Assembly: GCF_963924675.1 (NCBI RefSeq)
Contig: NC_089224.1
Span: forward strand, 69,363,464-69,427,463
DNA: 64,000 nucleotides
Direction of reading: 5' to 3'
Source of the DNA: Phocoena phocoena
Taxonomy: Eukaryota > Chordata > Mammalia > Artiodactyla > Phocoenidae
Part shown: positions 23,152 through 35,377 of the stretch, piece by piece
How positions within the stretch are numbered: the first letter of the stretch is position 1
Layout of the letters: each line of letters starts with the position of its first letter
Made by a program: the position numbers and the translations under genes
Notes under the pieces: model-generated
Told to the model about the DNA's origin: nothing
The model's database searches: none
The model's input: only the letters and a program-made list of their open reading frames with translations

Positions 23152-25000
23152 ACTAGATAAGGGATCTTTGACTGAGAGTTTCTGCTTCACGTAAGCAAAC
23201 ATCAAGTACTTTAACTCTCTGGGCTTTAGGAATGCAGTTTGTCCTGTGAACTTAGTCCTCTGATGGGTCTGAGAAAGTTACTGATTTTCCATTTCTCTAG
23301 CATTTTTCTTATTGTAAGGGTAAGAGTAATGATTTCCAACCAGTTTACATATTGGGCTGAAACCTGAAGTCTTCAGATTTATGGATATTTATTTTATTCT
23401 GGGGTTAAAATCCAATACTACTATTGTTTATTTTTTTGCTCAAATTATTTCAGCCTTGGTCATTGAGAACTCTTTTAAAATGTGGATTCTGTGTCCTCTT
23501 GACATGCACCTCCATTTTCCTCCAACAGTGAGAAATCTGCAATTTATTTATTGTTCAAGCCTAGTATTCATAGAAAGCAGTTTGATAACATGCCCCATAA
23601 GTGTGTAAAACAAGTTTCCCAACTAGACTACAATGTTTCTTTACAATCTGTTGTGTCTTAAGCCTTAAATTATTCAGTCAAAACACTGTTTTCCAGAGCT
23701 ACTTAGGTTGGCTTTTTTTCCTCACTTACTTCAGTTATTCATTTCACTCATCTGTAGGTTCCTTAGTCATAGTCTGCATTCCACCTTGGGTGATTTCTGT
23801 AGACCTATCTTCAAGTATTCAGATTCTTTCCTTGGCTGTGCCCAGTTTGCTATTAAGCCTGTTGAAGATACTCTTTTCATCTCGGTCACTGTGTTTTGGA
23901 ATTTGGGTATTTCTATTTAACTCTTTTTTATAATTTCCATCTCTCTGCTGAATTTGACCACCTATCTTGCACGTTGTCCACTTTTCCCCTTACAGCCTTT
24001 TACATATTAATCATATGTATTTTAAATTCCCTCTCAGATACTTCCAACACCTGTGTCATATAAGTGTTCTAATGATTGCTCTGTTTCTTAGGAATGTACT
24101 TTGTTATTCTTGCTTTTTTGTATGCATCCTAATTTATTCCTGGAAGACAAATATCTTGTGTAGGTCAGAAGAGATTAAGGTAAATAGTTTTTATGCTTGG
24201 AAATAGGCATGATTTTCTTTCTGCTAGGACTTTGGGGGGAAGAAATTTATTTCACCTATTAAAACCTGGTTTTCAGGCTTGTTGTTGCTATGGTTACTCT
24301 CAGGGTACCATAGGTCTCATATTTTTTTAATGATATTTATGTTTAGGGTAGGGGCTTGCAAAGGGTTTTTTAGTTCAATGCCTATTCCATGCTAATCTTA
24401 TGGTCTTCTCTCTACATTGGGCCTCTGTGAAGATCTGCTTTTAGGAAACTGTTACTTGATATTTCTTTTCCTGGGGTGTGTGCTTTGGGCAGGGCATGGC
24501 TGTTCTTGATTAAGTCTTGTTTTAGGCACTGTGTCCCTGGTTCTCAGTCCTGTAACTTGCTTTATAGTTCTGAGTCCAGTACATCTTTATGTCCTTCTTC
24601 CAGGGTTTGAAGTTTCTTTTTTTCCTGTTTCCTTCCCCTAGCTGCAATGGGTTATCACTAGAGCCCTAAGAGCACCAGTGGGTGCTCATCTTCTCCCCTC
24701 CCCTGCCTGCCTCAGGCACAGGGTAAGGTTTCTGGTTTTGTAGGGAAGATAGAGAATAACTAACTCAGTTGAGCTTTGTGATGCTCCCATAGCAGCTGCT
24801 GTTTTCCTCCTTCAGTTCTGCATCACAAGGGAGATTTTCTCTGAAATCTGTCAAAATTTTCTGAGTCCTCAGTTGGCAGACTCCTCCAGTATTTGCAGTT
24901 CCCAGGGCCTTCACCCCCTTGCCAGTGCACATTCAATCTCTACTGGTTGGACCACAACCCCAGCTTAACCCTTCTTGTCCAGCTGCATCCCATCTTGGTA
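23152..25000 (-). mobile_element. Ancient reverse L1/HAL1-like sequence (right part and second copy)
   Basis: Up to about 23370 this continues the leader interrupted at 21859. From about 23400 a second antisense ORF1-like block (23700-24170) and leader (to about 25000) follows, related by eye to 20500-21850. So two members of one ancient family lie head to tail in antisense. Boundaries are approximate. No intact ORF1 frame remains. Confidence 0.6.
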
Positions 25001-27044
25001 AGCCACTGTTCATATCATAAGTTTTCCTGCAAGCTCTAGAATTTTTTTAGATTTTTGGGCCAGTTAGCTGGCTTGAAACCTCAGCACTCCAATGGGTTCA
25101 AGAAAAGTTGTGAACTTGCTCTTGTGTGTATACCTTTTTATATCACTGTGAATTCTGAACCATGCAACTGTATTATATATTCACAAACTGTAAAAAGAAA
25201 GAAATGCAAGACAAAGTGGTACCTACTCAAAACTCTCACATGTGAGAAGCAATCTGTTCAAAAAGGTAAAGTAATAGGTCTTCATAGATTATTAATCTAT
25301 GTGACTTTATGCTTAACTGTACAGGAAAAGCTAATACTAAAATTCCCTATGTCTGAGTTTAAACTCTAAAAACCTCACTTTTGCTAAAAATAAAAACAAC
25401 AAATAATCAGAACACATATTCAGATCAAAAATGATGCAAGGATACAATTGTTTCCATGTGCTAATGGAATTTTATGATGCTCTTTGCTTTCAAAATTTGA
25501 ATTAAGCTGTACTTCTGTACTGAAACTTAATTTTTATTTATGGCATAATTATGCACTAATAGCCTTCCTGCCTTTGGTGGTAATCTTATTCACCTGGCCA
25601 TATAAATTGTTCTGTTTATTTTTGATTTTCATTACTTTGAAAATTCTTTCATTGAACTTTGTTAACTATTTAATTTGTAACAAATTTGCTTTCCTTCTAG
25701 GAATTTATCCTTTTCTATATATACTTATACACATATGATGCTTTTATTGAAACCAGTTAATAGGTATGTGTATATATAATATTTATATATATGTATAATA
25801 TATTGCATATTTTTCCTACTTGTGATATAGTTTAGCCACTCTAAAATGATCATATGTATATTTTTTATATATTTATATATCCTTGAATAACATTTATCAT
25901 GTGTAGAACCTCACTTTAGATGCTGGAAATTTGGCAGATTTCTTATTTTACAAATGAAAAATGTAAATAAACAAACTAGACATAAAGGAAGTGTTTTGTG
26001 CTTCATTTACTAATGGATTGCTTGAGGGCTAAAATTAGAATACAAACATTTGATAAATAAACTTTTCTGCAGTTTTTCTCTTGTCAGGGATCCAATTGAC
26101 ATGTATTCTGATCACCTTCTGTCTTAGACTAATGTATTTAATTTGGAATAATATAAATGTTGTTAGCATTGTGATGTCCAGGATACTCTTTTGTTTCTTA
26201 AAGAAAGAAATAAATGCTCAGGCTAGAACAGTAAGCAGTACCTGCCTGCCAAGAACTTACAATCAAGTGGGTCAACCTTAAATACCAACATCCTGTGAAT
26301 TAGATCTGTTTGTGATTCCTTATGATTTTCTGACTTCCAAAAATCTTTTCAATGGGCTGAAGAAGTATATACTTAGAACTCTTAGATAAGTTAAGAGCTG
26401 GTGAAATTTGCATTAGTGTCATTAAGAAGAAGGTGAGCCTGTATATTTCCAGATGCCATGGAATATTCTATGGTCTCCTTCATCCTGGCTCTCAGACATA
26501 AAGCACAGACAAGTCACAGAGCTTGTCAGATAATGAGGAAATAGCCATCTAGACTTTTTCACAATGGAGTTCCGTTGCATCCAAGCCAGAAACTGAGTTA
26601 AACTTTACTGAGAGTGTGAAAATAAAGTTCAAGAAGTACGAGCACTGTTTTAGTGAATACTTAGATTTTGTGAGGTATAAGAGAAAGCAACAAAACAAAA
26701 CAGAAAGATGGAATATTCACAGAGGGATAGAAAGAGGACAAAACCAGCTCAGGGATATAAGAAAGAAAAAAGTTTCAATAGGAAAACAATATTCAATATT
26801 GAAAACAGAGCAGAATGGTTGGAACAGATGAGAATGAGGATTAGAAACGGGTCTTCACATTTTAGTAACATGGTATAGATTCCAATATTTAAATAAGATT
26901 ATACAGTTCTCTTTCAATTTAATGAAAAGGGGGAAGGTGCAGTTTATCTTAGTTTGAGTAGGGTCAACAAAAAAGTATCTGCCCCCCCCCCCAGGTTATT
27001 GAAAGAACAGTGAAAAGCCGTAAAAAAAAAAACAGTGAAAAGCA
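25001..27044. other. Unique AT-rich stretch, no gene seen
   Basis: Single-copy sequence, with TA-rich runs near 25770-25880. A short L2/MIR-like 3' fragment may lie near 26210-26280. A C-run occurs at 26983-26993. Frames such as 25055-25369 show no recognisable domain. Confidence 0.5.
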
Positions 27045-27260
27045 GTAAAAAGTGTGAGCTTTGGATCCAGGGTGCCTTAGTTAAACTCCAGTTCTGCTGC
27101 TTACAAGCTGTGTGACCTTAGGTTAGTTTTCTTAACCTCTCTGCTACTCACTTTTCTCATTTATTAAATAAGAATAATATTAGTATCTACTTCATAGTAC
27201 TGTCGTGAGGATTATATAATAAAATATATTATTGATAAGTGTTTGCTTTAACAAGTTCTT
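27045..27260 (+). mobile_element. MIR SINE fragment, forward
   Basis: Contains the MIR core ACAAGCTGTGTGACCTTAGG, then TTCTTAACCTCTCTG, a TTTCTCATTTATTAAATAAG block and a GTGAGGATTA block, in MIR order. This ancient mammal-wide SINE is non-coding and inactive. Confidence 0.85.
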
Positions 27261-28014
27261 TACAAACCCTCGGAGTCATAGGTACCATGGAATTCAGAAT
27301 TTGAAGTAAGAAGGATCATATACTATATGTCACATAAAAAACCTCATGGGTTCTGGGGAAGTCCATATGAATATTTCTGCAGCAAAACTTAACAATTTTA
27401 ATACTAAATGGAATAAAGAATATAAACAGCTTCTTATGAGTTCATTTTAGGTGTTGATGACAAAAAGAATTCTGGTTGGGACAGGATTTGACCACCAATT
27501 GCAGTTCCAAAAAAAGTTAAGTTTTCAGAGGTTTTTGGATATAAGATTTGTCTATAAAGGATCATCATCATCATCTGAAACTAGACATGAAGGAATGATA
27601 TTAGGCATTAAGTTTACCTTTGACAAGGAGAAAAGCCACTTCTTAGATACCTGGATGCACTTTGAGCAGTCACAGTGACGCAGAGCCCCTTGTTTTGGTA
27701 AGCGTTGTTTTCTTATCTTATAATGCTAGCCAAGACCTCTGGTCAAAGGTTAATAAGTATTTGTAATAGCAGAATCTTTGTCTCATTCCAGATCTTAAAG
27801 GCAATGTGTCTAAATTTCTTTATTAAATATATAGCAATGTAATTTCCCTGGTTAAAGCACCAGAAAGCTTGATGGAAATTTAGTATGTTGGTTAATTGTT
27901 TTATATGACTCACAGAATATTCATTCAAGTAGTTTTCTTCTATTAGTGGCTCCATATAATTTTGACAAACTTACAGACGATTTCTGTGTTTTCTGAATTA
28001 TTCTATACAAAAAA
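27261..28014. other. Unique sequence with one small uncharacterised frame
   Basis: A 75-residue frame starts at the ATG at 27451 and ends at 27678. A TTTTAG acceptor-like site lies just before it (about 27450) and a GTAAGC donor-like site 16 bases after the stop (about 27698). I recognise no protein family. It could be a chance frame or part of a noncoding transcript. Confidence 0.35.
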
Positions 28015-28864
28015 CTTAAGTGGACTTCTGGTTTCCAGTTCTGCATATAAGTAGCTCAGAAGCTGCTCCTTACAACAAATAAAAAGCTGAACAGACTGAA
28101 AAATCAACAAATCTTCTTGGATCCATAAGAGAGGGGAGGACACAGAGCAAACCCTGCTGTAAAGATTGGAGAGACAGACAGGTAGATACAGGGAGTCACG
28201 GATCACTGGAGCAGAGATTCAGAAGTGGAGTGGCCACAGGAACTAGGCCTGTGGTAGGAAAATCTGAACTGTAATTGAGGAATTGCTAGAGGCTCAGCGT
28301 GGACAAGTATGAGAGTTTAAATCTTCAGGAGAATAGTTATGGGGGGGGTTCCCACAATTTTGTGAGATTGACCAGAATTCCACAGCAAATATCAGAGAAG
28401 ATTCCCCTTGTGTTTTTGCCAGAGTGGGTGGGATGTAGGGAAAGGAACCATTTTGAAATATTCCAGAACACTCTGTTCTTCTTAATAGGTCCTGCCCTCA
28501 AGAGAAACCAGCTAACTAAAGCCCAAGCTGCCTGCGTATTAACAGAGCCTAGCTAACCTGGGGATGGGAAATACCCACACACAGCTAACTCTAGCCATCC
28601 TCTCCTACTAAGTGGTGAAAAAAACTCTGAGAAAAACTTGTGAAGTTCACAGTCCAGAGGCATAGGCTCACTAAAGGATTGGGACCTAATTATAGGACTA
28701 CAGAGCATTTTCCCTCTCTGCGTATCTTACCACCACATTACTAAAGACCTATTCACAGCAGTTCCTTTTACCTGCTGCATCATGGATAGCTATCAAGAAA
28801 AAATTACAAGGGATACCAAAAGGTGAAAACATAATTTGAAGAGACAGAGCAAGTATCATAACCA

Positions 28865-29880
28865 GTCATGGCAGAGATGTTGGAATTATCAGACTGGGAA
28901 TTTAAGACAACTATAATTAACATGCTAGGGGCTCTATCCATAGGTAAAAAACATGCAACAGATGGATGGGACTTCCCTGGTGGCACTAAGTGGCTAAGAC
29001 TCCATGCTCCCAATGCAGGGGGCCTGGGTTCAATCCCTGGTCAGGGAACTATATCCCATATACATGCTGCAACTAAGAGTTTGCACACCACAACTAAAGA
29101 GTCCTGGAGCCACAACTAAGGAGCCCTGGAGCTACAACTAAGACCCAGTGCAACCAAATAAATAAATATTTTAAAAAAAGAACAGGTGGACAATGTAAAC
29201 AGAGAGATGGAAATTCTAAGAAAAAATCAAAAAGAAATGCTAGAGATAAAAAACAATATGACAGAAAAGAAGAGTGCCTTTGATGAGCTTATCAGAAGAA
29301 TGAACACAGCTGAGGCAAGAGGATATCTGAGCTTGTGGATATCTCAATAGAAACCTCCAAAACTGAAAAGTGAAGAGAAAAATACTAGAAAACAAGCAAA
29401 CAAACAGAATATCCATGGACTGTGGAGCAACTACAAGAGGTGTAACATACGTGTAATGGGAATACCAGAAGGAGAAGAGAGAGAAACTGAAGAAATATTT
29501 GAAACGATAATGACTGAGAATTTCCCCCAATTAACGTCAGACACGAAATCACAGATCTAAGAAGCTCAAAGAATGTGAAGCAGGACAGATGCCAAAAATT
29601 ACACCCAAGCATATTCTAGTCAAACTACAAAATATCAAAGATATATTTTAAAAATCCCGAAAGAAGCCAAAGGAAAAAAGACATCTTACCTATACAAGAG
29701 CAAAGAATTACCTTCAACTTCTCAGAAACCACGAAACAAGAGAGCATAGTGAAATATTTAAAGTACTGAGAAAAAAAGCCTACCAACCTGTAATTCTGTA
29801 CCCTACAAAATATCTTTCAAAAGTGAAGAACAAAGATTTTCTCAGATGAACAAAAATTAAAGGAATTTGTTGCCAGCACA
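28865..29880 (+). pseudogene. Ancient L1 ORF1 remnant
   Basis: In broken frames, ORF1p features can be followed: an acidic/basic coiled-coil stretch after the SINE, the RNA-recognition block VMGIPEGEERETEEIFE near 29455-29505, TENFP, and the downstream YKISF-type terminus near 29810. Many stops and the inserted SINE destroy it. Confidence 0.75.
28967..29180 (+). mobile_element. CHR-2-type tRNA-derived SINE, forward
   Basis: Head GGGACTTCCCTGGTGGCACT, a tRNA-like part with a GGGTTCAATCC B-box-like segment near 29026, then repeated CAACTAAG-type body and an A-rich AAATAAATAAAT tail. 10-bp target duplications with one mismatch: AACAGATGGA (28957-28966) and AACAGGTGGA (29181-29190). This is an older SINE group shared more widely in cetartiodactyls than CHR-1. 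It is nested in the L1 ORF1 remnant. Confidence 0.85.
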
Positions 29881-30394
29881 CCTGCCTTCACAGTGAGATT
29901 TCAATAGACCTCTTTTGTTAAATTTTAGAAATATTAAATAAAAATCAGTAAGAATATTGAAGACTTGAGCAAAACTATTAATTAAATTGACACTTTAGAG
30001 CATTATACTCAATAACAACAAAATACATATTCTATTTAAGTGGACATAGAATGTTCACTAATTGAGGCCACATTGGGAATAAATTTAAATAGATGAAAAC
30101 CAGACAATGTTACCTGACCACAATGGAATTAAATAGAAATGCACAATATAAAGATATTTGAAAAATCTCCAACAGTTTGAGAATTAAACACTTCTAAATA
30201 ACTTAAAAAGAAAAGTTAAGAAGAAATCATAGGGCATATTAGAAAATATTTTTAACTGAATGAATATAAAAACTTGCCATGTCAAAATGTGTGAGATTTA
30301 GCTAAAACAATCTTCACAGAGAAGTGTATAGCTTTTAAATATTTACATTACAAAAGAAATAATCTAATGTTCTTAGGTTTTTCTTTGGGTAATG

Positions 30395-31690
30395 GTTGAT
30401 TAGCTCTGATTGGATCAATACTTCCACAAATAACAGCTATAAACTAAAAGGGAATATATAAAAAGAAATAACTATCTAAGGTCACTGGAGACTGAGAAAA
30501 TTAGGTAGGCATTTTAGGTGAGTTTCAACACTTGGTAGAAGAGTATTATAATGGGTAAGTTTCCTGGTTTCACCACTTTTAGCCTGAGGGCCAACACCAA
30601 TAGTGCAACGTGGTGCACCTAAACTATGAAAGGGAGAAGACTTTCTTACTGGATTGATAAGCCAAAGGGCAGTGTTTGGGACAACTACACAGCTGAAAAG
30701 CTAAGAGGGGGTGAAGTGGGTTGGGAAGAAGTTATCTAAAAAGAAAGATAAGGTTGAAACACCATGGTATGTCTAAATATCTGGTTGAACTCTAACCAAA
30801 ATCCATGGATAAGACTGCAAGCAGACATGCTAAGGCTAAAAAGAGAAATGAGATTTCAGCGTCATGTATCACACAGAAAAAACTAGTGTGAATTCTGTAA
30901 AATGACTGCCTGCTTAAAAAATAATCAATATTCTTTGGAGGAATATAACATAATCTAGAATCTGTACAAGTATAATCTACAATATACTTTGTGTAGTTTG
31001 GACACAAATCCAAACTACTCAAATTTCAAACAAACAGAAAAGTGCCACACTCAAGAAAAAAAAATAATCAACCAATGGAGACAAAACTAGAGATGAAGAT
31101 GTCAGAATTAGCAGAACAGATTTTAAAGCAGATACTGTAACTATCTTCAAGGATATCAAAATATGTTGATAATGAAAGAAAAGACAGGAAATCTCAGCAA
31201 AGGAATAGAAGGTATGAAAGAAGAACAAATAAGAAATTGAAAAGTGGAATATACAAATATCTGAAATAAAAATTTTACCTAATGGGATTAACAACATATT
31301 GGGAAGCTCTGAAGATAGAGTGAATAAACTTTAAGATAAATCAATATATTATAAATTACCTATACTGGGTAACAGAGATGATAAAATGATTAAAAAAAAA
31401 ATGAAGAGACTCAAGGTGCAAAAATCTAAAATAATCTAACATATGGTAATTGTAGTTCCAGGAGAGAAAAACATGAAGGGGCAAAATAAATGTATGAAGA
31501 AATATGGCTTAAAACTTCTCTAATTTGCTGAGACACATAAATTTACAGAATCAAAAATATCATTGGAACCCAAGCATGATTAAAAAAAAAAAAAAGGATC
31601 AAGTCACAACAAACTGATGAAAACTAATGATAAATAGAACATTTCAAAAGCAGCCAGAGATAAACAACATGTTCCATATAGAAGAAGATT
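30395..31690 (+). mobile_element. Ancient L1/HAL1-like element, forward
   Basis: Leader-like segment (30395-31050) followed by ORF1-type sequence rich in AAAGA/GAA runs, for example around 31080-31260. No ORF2 is seen after it, which would fit HAL1 (ORF1-only L1 relative), but deletion of ORF2 from an ordinary ancient L1 fits too. No open frame remains on the sense strand. Confidence 0.5.
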
Positions 31691-31719
31691 TACTTGAGTT
31701 CACTCAAGGTAACCCTTAT

Positions 31720-31800
31720 ATCTCCCCTATGTAACACAGAGCTTAAGACATTAGGAATTTAATAAATATTTGCTGAACAAATAAAAGATTTATTGAATGT
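31720..31800 (+). mobile_element. L2/MIR-type 3' end fragment
   Basis: The AATAAATATTTGCTGAACAA block is typical of L2 and MIR-family 3' ends. Short and diverged. Confidence 0.4.
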
Positions 31801-31864
31801 CCAAATGAAGCAATACTTATTTAGAGTTAGCATAGGTAGTGAAATAGCACTAGACTTGCGGTAG

Positions 31865-32040
31865 AAGATCTTAATTGAAAGTTTAAATTGACCATCAATT
31901 ACCTGAGTGATTCTGAACAAGATCCTTAGTCTCCATAAGCTTAATCTCATTTTAAAATTGAAATAAGGTTATTGTGAAGATTACATAAGATAACCCATGT
32001 GCAAATGCCTGTTTTTGACATATAGAAGATATTTTGTAAT
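31865..32040 (+). mobile_element. Probable MIR fragment, forward
   Basis: Diverged MIR-like order: GTGATTCTGAACAAGATCC, then TCTCATTTTAAAATTGAAAT, then ATTGTGAAGATTACATAAGA. Lower confidence than the MIR at 27 kb. Confidence 0.5.
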
Positions 32041-32264
32041 ATTTAGTTGAAATATTTAATATTTCTTATAACTAAATATTTCTTAAAATATTTCATGTCT
32101 TAAATGTTTCCCATAAAGATATACTGTTTAATTTCTGCAAAGAAAGGCCATATTTCATGTGTTGTTTTTCTATAAAAATGGTTTATAGACTAAAAAGAGT
32201 TGTCCAAAATAAAGGCAAATAATCCTCTGATGTCCACAATATACTTAAATCCTGTCTATATATC

Positions 32265-32482
32265 TTTTTTTTTTTTTTTTTTTTTTTTGTGGTACGCGGG
32301 CCTCTCACTGCTGTGGACTCTCCCGTTGCAGAGCACAGGCTCTAGACGTGCAGGCTCAGTGGCCATGGCTCACGGGCCCAGCTGCTCCACGGCATGTGGG
32401 ATCTTCCCGGACCGGGGCACGAACCCGTGTCCCCTGCATCGGCAGGTGGACTCCCAGCCACTGTGCCACCAGGGAAGCCCCC
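32265..32482 (-). mobile_element. CHR-1-type SINE, reverse
   Basis: Long T tract (32265-32288), GC-rich antisense body and reversed head ending ACCAGGGAAGCCCCC. Short direct repeats ATATATC at 32258-32264 and 32483-32489 are a plausible but weak target duplication in AT-rich DNA. Confidence 0.93.
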
Positions 32483-32639
32483 ATATATCCTCTTGATTCT
32501 TAGGATGGTGATAGGAATTTTAGTTTAATGCTTCTAGTTACTGATCTTTTACAACTGGCCATCTACCAGAATTTCCTTAAATAGACTTTTAAAAATATTT
32601 GTTAAGATTCTAATAAATAAATTAAAATTAAAGAATTTT

Positions 32640-33575
32640 CTTAAAATTTTTTTCCACTGAAACATAGTTGACTTACTATATCAGGTCTCAGGTGTACAAC
32701 AGAGTAATTCAGTAATTTTAGAGATTGCACTCTCTACAAAGTTACCGTAAAATATTGACTACATTCCCTCTGCTGTATCCTTGTAAATTATTTATTTTAT
32801 ATCTAGTATTTTGTAGCTTTTAGTCTCCTTATTTGTCCCTCTTCTCACCCCTCTCCTCTCTAGTAACCACTAGTTTGTTCTCTGTATCTGTGAGTCGTTT
32901 CTGTTTTGTTACATTTGTTTATTTTTTAGATTCCACATGTAGGTGAAAAATGCAGAATATGTCTTTCTCTGTCTGACTTATTTCACTAAACATAACACCC
33001 TCCATATCCATCTATGTTGTCACAAATGGCAACATTTCATTCTCTTTTATGGCTGAGTAATATTTACTCCATTAGATAAATATACAACATCTTTATCCAT
33101 TCACCCACTGATGGACACTTAGGTTGCTTCCATATCTTGGCTATTGTGAATAACGCTGCTATGAACATTAGAGTGCATATATCTTTTCAAATTAGTGTTT
33201 TTGGTTTTTTTGGATATATACCCAGAAGTGGAATTGCTGGGTCTTATGGTAGTTCTATTTTTAGTTTCTTGAGAAACCTCCACATTGTTTTCCACAGTGG
33301 CTGTACCAACTTACGTTCCCGCCAGCAGTGTACGAGGGTTCCCTCTTCTCCATATTCTTGCGAACATTTATTTGTGCTCTTTTTGACAACAGCCATTCTG
33401 ACACATGTGAGGTGATATCTCTTGGTTTTGATTTGCACTTCTCTGAAGATTAGTGACGTTGAGCATCTTTTAATATGACTATTGGCTACCTGCATTTCTT
33501 CTTTGGAAAAATGTCTGTTCAGTTCTTCTGCCCATTTTAAAATTGTGTTGTTTGTTTTTTTGATGTTGATTTGTT
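32640..33575 (-). mobile_element. Reverse L1 3' end (3' UTR and ORF2 C-terminus)
   Basis: Antisense L1 3' UTR from about 32640 and ORF2 C-terminus from about 33030. A minus-strand frame 33244-33495 (83 residues) includes a degenerate cysteine motif region ([15 protein letters not shown], first motif Cys changed in context). Older than the nested L1 at 21860. It stops abruptly at about 33575. Confidence 0.88.
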
Positions 33576-34204
33576 AATTAAATTAAATTTAAATTTTCCA
33601 AATTTATTTAAATATTTTCAGTTCTTATATATTATGAGACTTGGCTAAAAATATTGACGTATCTTATTAATTATCATATTGAAGAACTCTGATTGTAGAT
33701 AATAACAAATTCTTTGCTTTGTATTACATTGTGAGAGATTATATTAAGCCAAGTTGATGATGTAATCTTTAATACCAAAAATAGAAATAGGATATTTTCT
33801 CAGTGCTAAGGTACATTTTCTCTTTCACATTTTAACTTTTTTGAAATCAGGATACAAATTTCTCTGTCTCCTTGGAAAAATGCCTATTCGGGTCTTCTAC
33901 CCATTTTTTAATTGGGTTGTGTCTTTTGATATTGAGCTGCATGAGTTTTGTACATATTTTGGATATTAATCCCTTATCAGACATATTGTTTGCAAATATC
34001 TTCCCCCATTCAGTAGGTTGCCTTTTCATTTTGTTGATGGTTTCCTTCACTATAAAAAAGCTTTTCACGTTGATTAGGTTCCATTTGTTTGTTTTTGCTT
34101 TATGTGTCCCTTGCCTGTGGAGACAGATCCAAAAAATATTGCTGAGACAAATGTCAAAGAGCATACTGTCTATGTTTTCCTCTAAGAGTTTTATGGTTTC
34201 AGGT

Positions 34205-34416
34205 CTTTTTTTTTTTTTTTTTTTGCGGTACATGGGCCTCTCACTGTTGTGGCCTCTCCCGTTGCGGAGCACAGGCTCCGGACGCGCAGGCTCAACAGCC
34301 ATGGCTGACGGGCCCAGCCGCTCCGCAGCATGTGGGATTTTCCCGGACCGGGGCACGAACCCGTGTCCCCTGCATCGGCAGGCAGACTCTCAACCACTGT
34401 GCCACCAGGGAAGCCC
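34205..34416 (-). mobile_element. CHR-1-type SINE, reverse, nested in L1
   Basis: T tract, antisense GC-rich body and reversed head ending ACCAGGGAAGCCC. Perfect 11-bp target duplications TGGTTTCAGGT at 34194-34204 and 34417-34427. It interrupts the ORF2 remnant, so it is younger than that L1. Confidence 0.95.
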
Positions 34417-35020
34417 TGGTTTCAGGTTTTATATTCAGGACTTTAATCTATTTTGAGTTTATTTTTGTGTATAGTGTGAGAAAATGATCTAGGTTCGTGT
34501 AGTTGTCCAGTTTTCCCAACACCATTTTTTAAAGAAACTATCTTTTCCCCATTGTATATTCTTGCTTCCTTTCTTGTAGATAAATTGACTATGTGTGTGG
34601 GTTTATTTCTGCACTCTTTATTCTGTTCCATTGATCTAGGTGTCTGTTAGCATCTAGTACCATGCCATCTTAATTACTGTAGCTTTGTATTATAGTGTGA
34701 AGTCAGGGAGCACAAAACCTTCATAATACCTTTCTTCCTTTTTCTCAAGATTGCTTGAGTGATTTGGGGTCTTTTTGTGATTCCATATAAATTTTAGGAT
34801 TATTTGTTCTAGTTCTGTGAAAAATGTTCATTGGTATTTTGATAGGGATTGCATTCAATCTGTAGATTGCTTTGGGTAGTATGGACATTTAATCTGTAGA
34901 TTGCTTTGGGTAGTATGGACATTTTAACAACATTAATTTTTCAAATCCATGAACATGGAATAACTTTTCATTTATTTGTATCATCTTCAATTTCCTTCAT
35001 CAATGTCTTACACTTTTCAG

Positions 35021-35377
35021 ATGCTCATTCTTGCCACTTCTATTTAAACACAGTACTGGAAGTCCTAGCCACAACAACCAGATAAGAAAAAGAAGTGAAA
35101 GGCATCCAAATGGGAAGGGAAGAAGTAAAACTGTCACCATTTGCAGATGACCAACTATATATAGAAAAACCCTAAAGTCTCCAAAAAACTATTAGAACTA
35201 ATAAATAAATTCGGTAAAGTTGCAGGAGACAAGATTAATGTACAGAAATCTGTTGCATTTCTATACACTAACACTGAACTATCAGAAAGAGAAATCAGGA
35301 AAAAAATCCCATTACAATCAAATCAAAAAGAATAAAATATCTAGGAATAAATTTAACCGAGGTGAAAGGCCTGTACT
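35021..35377 (+). pseudogene. Inverted L1 RT fragment
   Basis: Sense-orientation ORF2 sequence with a [13 protein letters not shown] block, a [10 protein letters not shown] segment (catalytic FADD with altered context), a [14 protein letters not shown] block and a YLGINL block, in broken frames. It is the inverted 5' part of the L1 to its left. Confidence 0.85.

Larger units (their letters stand above)
28015..30380 (+). mobile_element. Ancient forward L1, 5' UTR to endonuclease, with nested SINE
   Basis: Begins with an old L1 leader (28015-28830), enters ORF1-like sequence (28830-29900, interrupted by a SINE at 28967-29180), then diverged endonuclease-region sequence including a CTGACCACAATGGAATTAAA block near 30113. 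The 3' part of the L1 is missing. Very degenerate. Confidence 0.75.
33868..35377 (-). mobile_element. L1 with 5' inversion (twin priming), hosting a SINE
   Basis: 33868-35020 is antisense ORF2 from the C-terminal third up to the segment encoding the [14 protein letters not shown] block. From 35021 to about 35377 the orientation flips to sense and covers the RT segment immediately upstream in L1 order (from the [13 protein letters not shown] block through the catalytic region to the KDLY-type block). The two parts are contiguous in L1 coordinates, which is the signature of twin-primed insertion. A CHR-1 SINE sits at 34205-34416. The 3' UTR is not seen at 33868. Confidence 0.85.
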
